This document shows positions 21,669 through 31,924 of a DNA stretch of 64,000 nucleotides, piece by piece (positions within the stretch are counted from its first letter, which is position 1; each line of letters begins with the position of its first letter). This DNA comes from Trichobilharzia szidati (Eukaryota; Platyhelminthes; Trematoda; Strigeidida; Schistosomatidae): contig OX235271.1 in the NCBI GenBank assembly GCA_944472155.2, forward strand, positions 102,313,256-102,377,255, read 5' to 3'. A model generated the notes under the pieces. It was not told the origin of the DNA and did no database searches. It worked only from the letters and a program-made list of their open reading frames with translations. The translations under genes and the position numbers were made by a program.

Positions 21669-24229
21669 GATGTATCATTCTGTGCCATCCGGGAACTTTT
21701 CAGTTGTCTGTGGAATCTTTCCACAAGACCATTCGCCGCCGGATGGTAGGCTGTTGTGGATATATGTTTCACTCCCAGGAGTTTCGTCAGTTCACGAAAC
21801 AGCGTCGATTGGAATTGAGCACCTCGATCGGATGTAATAGTAGTTGGTACACCGTAATTTGACACCCAGCGGTCGAGGAAAACCAAAGCAACATTTTCGG
21901 CAGATATATCGTTCAGGGGACATGCAATAGCCCAACGAGTAAATCTTCAATGGCTGTCAGGATATGTGTATATCCTCTTGACGTTGGCAATGGTCCTACG
22001 ATATCTATATGAACGTGCTGAAATCTCCTGTCCGGTAAATCAAACGTTTTCGGCGTTGTGACAGTGTGGCGGTGTACTTTGGAGCGTTGGCATTGGAGAC
22101 ATTCTCGTGCCCATCTCCGAATGTCAGAGTTCATTTTAGGCCGCACGAAACGTTCGCTGATGAGTCTGACGGTGGCACGTACTCCAGGGTGAGAGAGCGA
22201 ATGTAAGAGGTCGAGTAACGCTCTTCGGCATCTGAGAGGAACGAACGGACAATTAGTGCCGGTAGATACATCACAAACTATAGTTGCATCTGATAAGGAA
22301 TAGGTACGTCCCTGAGCTGTAAGAAAGAGTTTTCGCGACAATTTCGAAGTTCTGCGTCGTCTCTTTATAACTGAGCCATACGGTCAAGACTGACGTCTAC
22401 TGAAGTTTCAAGCTGGTTTATATCACTTCTTGAAAGAGAATCAGCTACCACGTTTGCGTCCCCTTTGATGTACTGTGTGTCAGTTGAAAATTGGGAGATA
22501 TATTCTAACTGTCTGACTTCTCTTGGGGAGTGTTTACCCAGCCATGTAGTGAAAGCATAGCACAGCGGTTTGTGAAATAGTGTAAAAATAGTGAAATGCC
22601 GACCCTGTAGTAAGTAACTGAAATGCTTGACTGCTAGGTATATAGCCAACAATTCTCTCTCAGAAGTACTGTAACGTGTCTGAGCCGGTTCTAACTTCTT
22701 CGAAAAGAAAGCAAGTGGGGTGACTTCACCATTAATCTTCTGCTGTAACACCGCGCCCACAGCTACTTGGGAGGCATCTGTGCACAGGATAAGGGATGCT
22801 TCAGGGTTGATGTGAGACAACACAGCGACTTTAGATAAGGCGTCCTTAGCGTTGCAGAAAGATTCGTGTGCTTGGGCTGACCATTGAAATCTTTTAGGAT
22901 CACTCTTAAGGAGATCGGTTAAAGGTTGGACGATAGAGGCACACGAAGGAATAAAACGTCGATAGAAATTAAACATCCCCAAAAATTGTCGGACTTTCTT
23001 CAAAGAGTCTAGTTGGGGGAAGTTTTTGATTGTATCTATCTTTTCCTCAGTAGGCCTGATTCCCTTGGCAGTTATGTAGTGTCCCAGGTATTGAATAGAA
23101 GAGACACCGAAAATGCATTTCTTAGGATTTATAGCGACACCATACTGTTCGAAACGCTGAAACAAAGTGCTAAGATGATTCTTATGTTCCTCTTCTGACT
23201 TGTTAGCAATTAGTACGTCATCGATATAAACGAACACAAAGTCAAGGCCCTGCGTGACTTGATCCATGAAGCGCTGAAAAGTCTGTGCAGCGTTTTTCAG
23301 CCCGAAAGGCATTCGTAAGAATTCAAACAAGCCAAAAGGTGTTATAATGGCTGTCTTCTCGATGTCCTCAGGAGCGACTGGTATCTGGTGATAAGCTCTG
23401 ACTAAATCCACTTTGGAGAAAATAGTTTTACCTTGCAGTATTAGAGAGAAATCATGCAAGTGCGTAATGGGATAACGATCTGGGACAGTGGCGTTATTCA
23501 AATGTCGGTTATCCCCACATGGTCGCTAGTCATGCTCAGCTTTTGGTACCATATGTGATGGTGAGGACCAGGGACTGTTGAATGGTTGGATGATGCCCAA
23601 TTGCATCATGTGTTCGAATTCAGCTTTGGCTGCTGCTAACTTGTCGGGTGGTAGTCGACGAGGACGTGCTCTGACGGGTTGACCAGTTGTGACAATTTTA
23701 TGCGTGACAGAATGAGGAACATCTTCGATATTATAAGATGGCTTTAAAATTTTTGGGAAACGATGCAGTAATGCAGAAAACATGCAGTCATCTGGCTTCT
23801 CGATGCATATGTTATAAACAGAGTAGTTTGAGATGATTCCGTGGACTTGAAGTTGGGTGTAGTTATCAATCAGCTTTTTCGTGTTGACATCAACCAGCAG
23901 ATTGAAATTGCTTAAAAAATCGGCACCCAATATGGCATGACTAACGTCAGCTACTATGAATATCCATGTAAATCGACGACGTAAACCAAGATCCAAAATA
24001 AGTGATTGTTCACCGTAAGTCTGTATGCTAGTTTGGTTAGCTGCTCGAAGTGAAAGTTTCGCAGCTGTGCTAGAAGATCGCCTGGAGAGTGAAGGAGGCA
24101 TTACACTAACTTCGGCTCCTGTGTCTACCAGGAATAATGTGCCTGTGGTTTTGTCCCTCACGTAGAAAAGGCGGCTTGAATGGTTGCCAGTAACAGCCGT
24201 CGCCACCACTGTCTGGCTTGGGAGTTTCC
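21669..24229 (-). pseudogene. Outer element pol, proximal part: protease, RT, RNase H, start of integrase
   Basis: Protease and RT N-terminus (24209-23526) are protein-identical to the inner element over most of their length. A stop (TAG at about 23527-23529) replaces the Trp of the WRPCGD motif. RT then continues in the same frame with [12 protein letters not shown] and the intact box [11 protein letters not shown], then RNase H ([10 protein letters not shown]). A stop lies near 22362. A one-base deletion near 22298 shifts the integrase frame, and another near 21945 shifts it again before TSDRGAQF and GLVERFHR. The reading is cut at 21669 by the inner element. Unlike the inner copy, the RT catalytic box here is normal. 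Confidence 0.88.
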
Positions 24230-25087
24230 CTGAGCCGAGTCGCTACTGCTGAAAGCACATGGTATAAAGCACCGAATAGCTCGATTTTCAGACTTTCTAT
24301 GATACCAGCAAATATTTTGAGCACTAAACGTTGAGGTCCGCTGGGCTGAAAAAGACCGTCGACGTTGCTCTAACCTGGACGGTGATCTACTACCTCGTGC
24401 ACGTAAGCTTGAAATTTCTGTTTCTGGCTTTTCCATCTTATTCGTCAATGTCGAAATCGCTGACAATATAGTTGTATCGGTAGCAGAAGTCCCTTGAACT
24501 GGGAACCCCTGACTTGTCGATACGTTGTATATACTGGTTTCAGGCATTACATCTAGTATTTTGTCTGCCAGCTCACTAAGTGCGTCTAGGTCGACCGATT
24601 TGGAGGAGATGCTCAAAACCTGTTGGATGTGTCGTGGCAGCCGTTGCAACCACATCTGGCGTAAAACCACTTCGTCAACTTTGTGTGGATTAAGCAGTTG
24701 ACGCATATGCCTGAGGAGCTGAGACGGAGTCCGTGAGCCTAACTCACATGCAGTAAGTAACTGTTGGATCCGTTTCTCATCTGAAACACTTCTTCTTTGA
24801 ATCAAAACTGCCTTGAGCCTATCACACTGGTAGTCTGCAGGGGCGCTGTCAATTAAATCACTAATGTCCGCCAGAACCTCTGTGGGCAGTGCTGCTAAAA
24901 CACATCCATACTTCGCGATCTGTGACTTGATTCCGCGGGTAGCATATAGGGCCTCGATGATGGCGAACCAAATCCGTGGCTCAATGAAATCGAATGGCGG
25001 TAGACGCAGATCGACTATTGCGTTGATTGATGAGTTTTGTGCCTCATTAGTCTCAGTTGCAGCAGGTGAACGTGTAGGTGAGGGCAT
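24158..25087 (-). CDS. Outer element gag, intact
   Basis: About 309 aa from ATG 25087 (MPSPTRSPA); the longer open frame to 25114 extends into the leader. The capsid-like region has EPRIWFAIIEALYATRGIKSQ and SDEKRIQQLL, then QLLRHMRQLL, RQMWLQRLP, a basic SR-rich stretch, and the knuckle CWYHRKSENRAIRCFIPC (C-x2-H-x9-C-x3-C). The C-terminus overlaps pol after the frameshift heptamer. Gag binds and packages element RNA. This is the only unbroken gene left in the outer element. By eye its DNA is well diverged from the inner gag. Confidence 0.85.
   Translation of the reverse strand: MPSPTRSPAATETNEAQNSSINAIVDLRLPPFDFIEPRIWFAIIEALYATRGIKSQIAKYGCVLAALPTEVLADISDLIDSAPADYQCDRLKAVLIQRRSVSDEKRIQQLLTACELGSRTPSQLLRHMRQLLNPHKVDEVVLRQMWLQRLPRHIQQVLSISSKSVDLDALSELADKILDVMPETSIYNVSTSQGFPVQGTSATDTTILSAISTLTNKMEKPETEISSLRARGSRSPSRLEQRRRSFSAQRTSTFSAQNICWYHRKSENRAIRCFIPCAFSSSDSAQGNSQARQWWRRLLLATIQAAFST
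24186..24230 (-). promoter_or_regulatory. Outer element gag-pol -1 frameshift signal
   Basis: The same GGGAAAC heptamer (24230-24224) with the same spacer and stem-loop as in the inner element. The gag frame changes to the pol frame by one base back here too. The signal lies inside the 649-bp block shared by the two elements. Confidence 0.8.
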
Positions 25088-25192
25088 AGTTATTATGCGA
25101 ATATTCAGGTACACAGATATAAATACATAGAATGTGCAGCCAAAAATAAAAATGATAACAATGTAAATATAGAGTTTTTATAAAGCTAAGAT

Positions 25193-25210
25193 GTTCAAAC
25201 GGGCTCACCA
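25193..25210 (-). promoter_or_regulatory. Outer element primer binding site
   Basis: The minus strand reads TGGTGAGCCCGTTTGAAC, seven bases inside the 5' LTR. It shares its first 14 bases with the inner element's site, so both families use the same tRNA primer type. Confidence 0.7.
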
Positions 25211-25217
25211 ATTAGTT

Positions 25218-25699
25218 TGTAAAGGACTGTCCAGAGCTAGTTCATTAACATAACAAATATTCGAATAAAAATCGGAGTCAATGAGAGTACAATGCAACAA
25301 TATATTATCAAAATGCAGTAATGAGTGATATGAACTAATAGGTTACTCGGATATGTTGTTAAAGTCCACTGCTACAAATTACATATATAATCCACGGACG
25401 CGTTGACTGTTGGAATCGAGCCTACTGGTAGAAGCTGTGTTCCGGTTGTAGAGTTGTCTTTGGATAAGGATAATAGGTTCCTGCAATAAATCCAAAGTAT
25501 ACAACACGGTTTGAGCGGAGTGAGTAGACAGAAATGACCAGAGAGAAGGCGAAGCTACCAACAGTATATTGTATTTCAAATTGAACTCGGAAGTTATATA
25601 TATTTAAACATAAATCGTTTTAAACAAGAGTCGTGTACAATGTTTCTAATTTCAACATCTAACCAAAAAGTGTACAATCATATGGTTTGGTACTCCATA
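25218..25699 (-). repeat. Outer element 5' LTR
   Basis: 482 bp, partner of 14601-15082. Its outer edge reads CCATA instead of CCACA, so the TG terminus has mutated to TA on the coding strand. It is followed by the duplication GATA. Confidence 0.9.
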
Positions 25700-25703
25700 G
25701 ATA

Positions 25704-26429
25704 GGCTTAGGAGTCAGCCAGTTGTTTAATCAAAATGATGGCTTATCTTGATTAGCAACCACACGACACCCACCCATATTTTGCTTTCCGGCGATGTAAG
25801 TGCTGGAGGAGAATTACGTGAATATTACGATGAAGCAGCTGCCATTACATTTAGAACAAAATAAAGGATGTTTACAAAAAATTCAATTCCTGTTCAGGCT
25901 CTTCTTTCCTTCAGTAGTCAGTGTGATTGAAGGTCCCCTACAAAACGGTATTACATGGCCACTCAAATGTTGAAAGTGACTAAGGAACTCGAGAGGATGG
26001 GAATAGCAACTATTTCTTCTCTATCGTTTGTAAGGCTTTCTTTATCTATTAAATAGAAAATGCCCCTCCTTTTTTTTGGACTAGGTATTCAGCGCTTCAC
26101 TTGCTCTGTACCATGCATTCAGAAACGAAGGTACGTCAACGCCATTCGTTTTCTTCATTTTGCAGGTCCTTGTTTGGTAATTTGGGCGAGCATTCTTAAG
26201 GAAAGGTCAGTGTCGAAATTGGTCAACCAGCTATTTTGTTCACATTTTGCCTCTCATTCCGTTACAGTTGGCTACAGAATGTACGTCTGTTTTGTTTTTG
26301 GTCTTTTTGAATTTGTTTATTTATTTTTCTACTAGTGCGTATTTTTCTGTTCAGTATTTTTATTCAATGTCTCATTAACCAAACGTAGGAAGTGACCTTA
26401 GTAACTCTTAATAACTTAATAATAATAAC
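25704..26429. other. Non-coding spacer
   Basis: Lies between the outer gypsy element and the start of a decayed third gypsy element. A 91-codon ORF at 26060-26335 has no recognisable domain. Part of this region may be leader or LTR remnant of the following element, but I see no LTR pair. Confidence 0.4.
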
Positions 26430-26439
26430 TTTTGCAGAG

Positions 26440-26652
26440 ATGGATAATTTAGTAATTGCCAAAGTTAGGTTATCTGTATTTGATAAACATTACCCGGAAC
26501 TATGGTCTGCTCAACTAAAGCACTACTTTAACCAGCATCGAATTAAGTCTGGAATCACCAGGTGTAGGGACGCGTGCTCCTGGTTACCTTATGAAACTAA
26601 CAAGGAGGTGCGGGAACTTACGCTTCCCGTCCATACGAGCAACCATAATTAG
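26440..26652 (+). pseudogene. Decayed gypsy gag, N-terminal fragment
   Basis: The ATG at 26440 is followed by DNLVIAKVRLSVFDKHYPE and LWSAQLKHYFNQHRIKSG, the start of the capsid domain typical of CsRn1-like Gag proteins (Phe-x-Pro-Glu-x-Trp pattern). The frame is lost soon after. About 70 codons remain of an expected 300 or so. Confidence 0.65.
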
Positions 26653-26926
26653 TGCTCAGTGGCGAGGTGATGGAACGCCTCCCTTCCACAGAAAGTCAGA
26701 CTGTGCGACACTTCTTCAAGGGGAGAACATGTAGATAGGTTCCCGTCATAGTTCTTGTGCCACCTACAGATGGTAGGGGACAGCAAAGTGGGAGAGGCCA
26801 CACCGTAGCAAGTTTGGGCTCAAGCCCTGCCGGAGTATATGCAACAGGCAATGAACACACAAGATTCCGAATCTCCTCTTAAACAGTTAGCATGCATCTC
26901 CTACCGGATGTCAGAGAGGAGACGGC

Positions 26927-27187
26927 TTGCAAAAAGGGAGCTGGTCAGAGGCCCAATTATCTCAAAATTTGTGGGCCAAGATTAGACTGCCGACGGAACA
27001 ACCGGAACAAATACGACAAACACAGGACGGACGAAGCAGATCACCTAGTAGGTCACGTTCCCGGTGGAAGAGTAGACCCAGACGTAGTAGATCAACGGGA
27101 AAATTCTGTCAGTATCACTGGACGGCTGGCGCACAGTCAACGAAATGCAAACTACCGTGCAACTGGCTTCAACCACCTCATAAGTAA
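26927..27187 (+). pseudogene. Decayed gypsy gag, nucleocapsid fragment
   Basis: Encodes an arginine/serine-rich stretch (SRSPSRSRSRWKSRPRRS) followed by CQYHWTAGAQSTKCKLPC. The spacing is C-x2-H-x9-C-x3-C, the same CHCC knuckle as in both nested elements. It lies in a different frame from the N-terminal gag fragment. Downstream, near 27290, FLVDTGAVFSIT marks the protease. Confidence 0.7.
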
Positions 27188-27764
27188 CGAGGAAATAATT
27201 AAACTTTTCTCAGGTAGCGACTGCTGAGAAGGGATGCCTGGACAGTCGCCCACCCTACATCAAGTATAAAAACCCTGGCACAGACTTCTTGGTTGACACG
27301 GGAGCTGTATTCAGTATCACACGAAAACCGAAGGCTGAGCTTGGACAACAAAAGTCCCCCGTTGTTCTACAGGCCATTAATGAAACCCGGATTGTGACGT
27401 TCGGGTGGAAACCACTGGCCCACTATTTCGAGGGTTAGAGTCAGCCTCCATGTGTGTTCTCTGTTGCCGATTTATACTTAGAAATCATAGGCATTGACTA
27501 CCCAGAAAGATATGACCCATTGATGGATACTCAAAGGAGGCGTTTAACAGTGAAAAACCTGCTGGAATGTGAATAGCAAAGCGAGTGGGCACTATTTATC
27601 GAATCTAGTCAAATCTCCACCAGTATCAACCGATAGGTTCCGGAAAATACTAGCGGTATTCCCAAATCTGACGGCGACCAACCTCAAACATCTAAGACCA
27701 GCCTGAAAATTACTCATACTATGAAGACACGTAGTCTTCCAGTGTCCGCTAAGCCAAGAAGTTT

Positions 27765-27967
27765 GTGCGTCGGTGGCACAGTGGTTAGGACTCTCGCCGA
27801 CCATGCACATGGTTCGGAGTTCGATCCCCTGCCGACGCACACTCGATATCTATGGTCGGCCTGCAAAATTTGGGCTACCGATATCCATGCTGAAAATGCC
27901 ATACTTGTACTGAAAATACGGTGTGGCATCAAGCTGTAATCGAAAATAAAAATAAAAAAATAAAATA
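27765..27967 (+). mobile_element. tRNA-derived SINE inside the decayed gypsy element
   Basis: The first 76 bases are tRNA-like: GTGCGTCGG at 27765 pairs perfectly with CCGACGCAC at 27832-27840. The A-box region reads TGGCACAGTGGTTAGG and the B-box region GAGTTCGATCC. A non-tRNA body of about 100 bp and an A-rich tail (AAAATAAAAATAAAA) follow. It splits the RT N-terminal region: SLPVSAKPR lies before and LAKAEFD after. AGAA on both sides may be a short target duplication. Internal stems pair poorly, so it is not a functional tRNA gene. Confidence 0.7.
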
Positions 27968-28483
27968 GAACTGGCGAAAGCCGAATTTGATTGCATGCTT
28001 CAGTCGGGGATTATTCGGCCCCCAAGTAGTCAATAGGCTTCGCCGTTACACATGTTGCTTAAGAAAAATCAGACTGATTGGTGTCCTTGTGTTGATTACA
28101 GAGCCCTGAATAGGCAAACCTTCCATGACAAATACCTAGTGCCGAACATTCAAGACTTCAGCAATAGTCATCGAAGTGCCACAATATTCACTAAAATTGA
28201 CTTAGTTCACGCCCGTCATAGTATTCCGGTGTCTGTGGAGGACATACCTAGGACAGCAATTACAACCAAATTTGGATTATACGAGTTTGTGCGGATGCCG
28301 CTTATTCTCCGGAATGCCACACAAACTTTCCGGAGATTCGTGAATGACTTGCTTAGGGAATTTCCGTTAGCCAAAGCATACGCATACGAACCACTCTTCA
28401 CTTGTCATGAACATCATATTTGGGTAGTGCTAAGTAAGCTGGGAGACAAGGCCATGACGATCAAAGTAAGTGGGATTTTGTAA
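27968..28483 (+). pseudogene. Decayed gypsy reverse transcriptase
   Basis: Recognisable parts are LAKAEFD, SGIIRPPSS, a stop, then CVDYRALNRQTFHDKY, FTKIDLVHARHSIPV, TTKFGLYEFVRMPL and RNATQTFRRF. The region that should hold YIDD is destroyed. Downstream, remnants of RNase H and then DNLHSLSHRGVKA of the integrase zinc domain appear in other frames. Confidence 0.75.
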
Positions 28484-29360
28484 CGGAAGCGACAGAATTC
28501 TCAGGGCATGTCTTTGACAGTACCAGTTTCGCACTATTGTCTAAAGAGGTGGTTACCATCAATGAGTATAGTCTACCCACACCCCTTACACAAATCCTGG
28601 GTTGGTCGACTTCTACAGACGCTTCATAGCTAATTGTGTGGAACATATGCGGGCTGTCACTGACTCGCCATGGGGAATCCAAAACAACTTCATCTATCAA
28701 AACGGACAGCTGGCGCAATCGTACAAGTGAAGGATGCACTGGTAGAGACTAAAAAATTAAAGTATCCTGATGCAGGGGCTTACCTTATGCTAATGGTGGG
28801 TGCGTCTGATGAAGCTATGTGAACAGCCTTTAATCAGCTTGTCGATAATAGCTGGGATCAGTAACATTCTCTTCTAAGAGTTTTGACACATCGGGAACGT
28901 GGTATTCTACCTTTGGCAGAGAGTTGCTAGCGATTTAACCAGGCGCTAAACAATTTCGCCACCTGGTAGAAGACTGGCTATTTATGATCTATACAGATTA
29001 TAATCTTCTCTCTTGCCTCCTCACTGCAAACCCCTAACACATGCCACGCAAGATCAGTCATTCTTATTTTATATCACAGTTTACCAGCCATACTAAGTAT
29101 TTGAAGGGTTCAGAGAATGCGATACAACAAATCACTATAGACTTTTGAGCACTGACGGGGAATTAAAGCATCCACTCAATGCAAACAATTCTAGCCTCAA
29201 ATGTAGGCAATCATCTTCTACTGTTGATGGCAAGTTAATATACTCTGACACTAATGAAGGTTCTTTCAGACCTTTTGTGCCCAAAATTATGGGGAAGTCT
29301 ATATTCGACAATTTACACTCTCTATCGCACCGTGGAGTAAAAGCTTAGGAAAAATAATCT

Positions 29361-29823
29361 CTGCAAGATACATTTGGCCCATCCTAAAACGAAACAAAGC
29401 GAAGTGGTCAAGAGTGTATGAAGCGCTAGAGGGCGAAAGTTAATTGGCACACCATGTCCCCTCTTAAAACATTTTCTCAATCCAAGGCTTGCTTCTCTTA
29501 TGTTCAACAGGTACCCTTTGCCCGTGTGGTGAGAGCTGGCTGCTAGCCAAAGTCGGTAGACAGAAATTGACGTCAATGTTTATGTCCCCAATATTGGTCG
29601 TGAGAAAATGAGAACAAAGGCTTTGCGTAGGTGGATGCAGTTAGCATATGGATGATCTGGCACAGCCACAAACAGATGCAAGGTTAACTTTCTGTGAGAA
29701 ACAACCAATCAAAAAACTGTATTTTCCACTAACAATAATCTACAATAATGTACATTGAAATCTATAAATATGTGTTGATTTTCCTTAATAAATGATCTGT
29801 TGCCTGGCCCTTGTCTTCTGTTG
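29361..29823. other. Non-coding spacer
   Basis: No recognisable coding. Sequence between the last integrase remnant and a LINE fragment on the other strand. Confidence 0.4.
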
Positions 29824-31200
29824 TTACACCCGCGCCATCTTAGTTTGTGCCCTTGCGTTTTGAGCCAGATGTGTTTCGAACTTCATCCTTGATTGGCGGA
29901 TAACTGCAATAGGTTTATTCCTAGCAGTGTTATATAATTTCCTGGTCTCAGGAGTCTCAAGTGTGGCAAACAGGTTCCAACATTTGTGTTTGCGTCTGAG
30001 TAACTTATTAATCTTTCGGTTTATCCAAGGAGGGCAGTGTTTCCGAACCTTTGGGACAGACCAATGGATGAAAGGTTCAGTTACTTGGGCGTAAAGTTGT
30101 TTAACGTGGTTACACGCGGCTTCTACTTGGGACTCTGGGTTGAGGTACCAGTTTACTGTGTTGGCTGCTGAAACGGTCGCACTTAAATCAGCCTTCCAAA
30201 AGTTTGGTAGAGCTGGGGTTTTGGCCCATGATACCGCTGCTGTGAACTTGGAAGAGAGCACGGCATGGTCACTTCTTCCTAAGGGAGGAATATGACATAT
30301 GAGGTCCAGATCCTCACGATGGGAGAATACTAGGTTCGGGGTTGAAGAGGAGTGCTGTGAGTCATAGCGCGTCGGCTTAATGACATGCTGGACTAGGGCT
30401 AGCGAAATGCTAGATTCCAGAATTTCATAATCAAAGAATTTTTCTGAAAATGGCCTAGCTTCTCCATTAGGAAGTCGTCTGCACTGCAGTCAGGACTGCG
30501 GTATATAGCAATGAGGTCAGTATCTTGGCCTATACTTTTTAAGTCTTCAGCATAGAAGTTCTCACGATTCACTTTCGTGAGCGAGTGCTTCGATGCTACG
30601 CACTGTTAAGCATTTCTTAAGCCGCCACCTCCTTTGCGGCTTTGTTGGACCGCCTTATGCACATCGAAGTTTGGCTGGTTAACTTCGTTATCAGTGACGT
30701 AAAGTGTGAGCCATGTCTCTGTGATAGTAATTACATCCGGGTTTCTGGAGTCTATCGTATTACCCAGCTCAGTCCGTTTTTTAAACAGGCTGCGGGAGTT
30801 TGTGTAGTTTGGTGCTTCCGCGGCCAACCCACAGAGGTTTCGGGATCATCAAACTGCGAACTTTGACATCCTGGAAACCCTTAATCTTAATGTTCTTTTG
30901 ACGACGTTCGCTTGAGTCTAGGGCCGCAGACTGTCTTTTGATACGGTGTGCTAGACATTGGTCGGCACGGACGTATATGCCTGATCCTTTAAGAATTTAA
31001 GAGTTGCTTAGAATGGCATCCCTCCCTTCTTTGGAGTTTAGTACGACTTTGAGGAGGTGTACAGGCTGATTTACTGTTAGGTGAGGCTTTTGGCCGATTC
31101 TATATGCACTGTGTATTATTATGCTTGATAATATCTTTGGCAATAGCTTATCTAAGACAGAGAGCTTGTTTTGCTCTAAACAGGAAAAATGACAACGAAA
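29824..31200 (-). mobile_element. LINE fragment: ORF1 end, endonuclease and linker, RT missing
   Basis: Read on the minus strand from 31190. An ORF1-like RNA-binding region (HLTVNQPVHLLKVVLNSKEG) comes first. The EN start follows (SRSLFKKRTELGNTID and ITITETWL, 30827-30606). Then comes the EN-RT linker (29824-30261: PKVRKHCPPWINRKINKLLR). Frames are broken between the pieces. The fragment stops before the RT at about 29820, so the 3' half is lost, the reverse of the usual 5' truncation. Confidence 0.7.
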
Positions 31201-31924
31201 AGTCATAAATGACAAATCATGGAGCAATACTCAGTCTCACTAACTCTAAAACGTCTACGCTGTTTCCCAACATTTAACAAACAAAATTGCTGTGTACTAA
31301 TACGCAATTCCCACGACTCGTAGACACTGATAACAAAATAAAGTGACTGAATATGCTCCTGAAATGCTATCATGTCCAGCAGTGAATCGTTTGTGGCTGA
31401 GTATAAGGGAATTGGAGGCAAGAGGTTAAGCTGCTCTAATTCTGAAATATAAATACTCTGTTATCATCAAGTAATCATCTTTTTGAATACTTTTAATAAA
31501 AATTGACAGTTCAATGGAAACAGTATCTGTTCTGATTTCGGGCAATGAAAGATGAGGTTATTTGGAGCGCATGAAAACTAGGATTATGTAGTAGATCAAA
31601 ACCGAGATATACATCGAGGTTCTGAATATTTGAATTATTAAAATGCAAGAAAAAATCTTCAATCATGTCAGAATGCGCAACAACCATAATTTGGTAACCG
31701 GCCACTGCCGCGTACAATGTCGTATGTAACATGTTTTAACGAACCAAGTGAGAATGGGTGCTTCATCGATTGAAGTTGTACGGCCTAACTGTCAGCTGTT
31801 GTACGTTAGAGTGTTAAAGCAAATGAAACTTGTCTGATAACCGAGTCCATATGTTTGCACAAGGTTTTGCCGTTTTTCGGTTCGTCTGTTTCTGATTGTC
31901 CCAACATTTATTGGACAAAGAAGA
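31201..31924. other. Upstream flank of the Nova-like gene
   Basis: No ORF or repeat recognised. It should contain the promoter and 5' untranslated region of the gene starting at 31925. No TATA box or trans-splice acceptor is assigned. Confidence 0.4.

Larger units (their letters stand above)
14601..25699 (-). mobile_element. Outer Ty3/gypsy LTR retrotransposon (CsRn1-like), split by a nested copy
   Basis: Two 482-bp LTRs (14601-15082 and 25218-25699) enclose a minus-strand gag-pol, with GATA repeated at 14597-14600 and 25700-25703. Removing the inner element (16140-21668) joins integrase sequence at 21669 to its continuation at 16139, so the insertion is inside the integrase gene. The LTRs differ at roughly a dozen positions by eye, so this copy is older than the inner one. 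Pol carries one stop in the RT, one after RNase H, and two frameshifts in the integrase; gag is intact. The CsRn1 assignment rests on the CHCC-type Gag knuckle, the Trp-like primer site and the 4-bp target duplication. Confidence 0.9.
26430..29360 (+). mobile_element. Third Ty3/gypsy element, decayed, plus strand
   Basis: Pieces occur in normal order: Gag start (26440), Gag knuckle (27106), protease (about 27290), RT (27968-28483), RNase H remnant (about 28900) and the zinc region of integrase (about 29290). Frames change repeatedly and no LTRs were found. A SINE interrupts it at 27765-27967. It is related to the nested pair but clearly older. Confidence 0.8.

Noticed and set aside
27765..27840. 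Possible functional tRNA gene
   Set aside because: The end pairing and box regions fit, but the D and T stems pair poorly, and a body plus A-rich tail follow. It is better read as a SINE. A tRNAscan run would decide.
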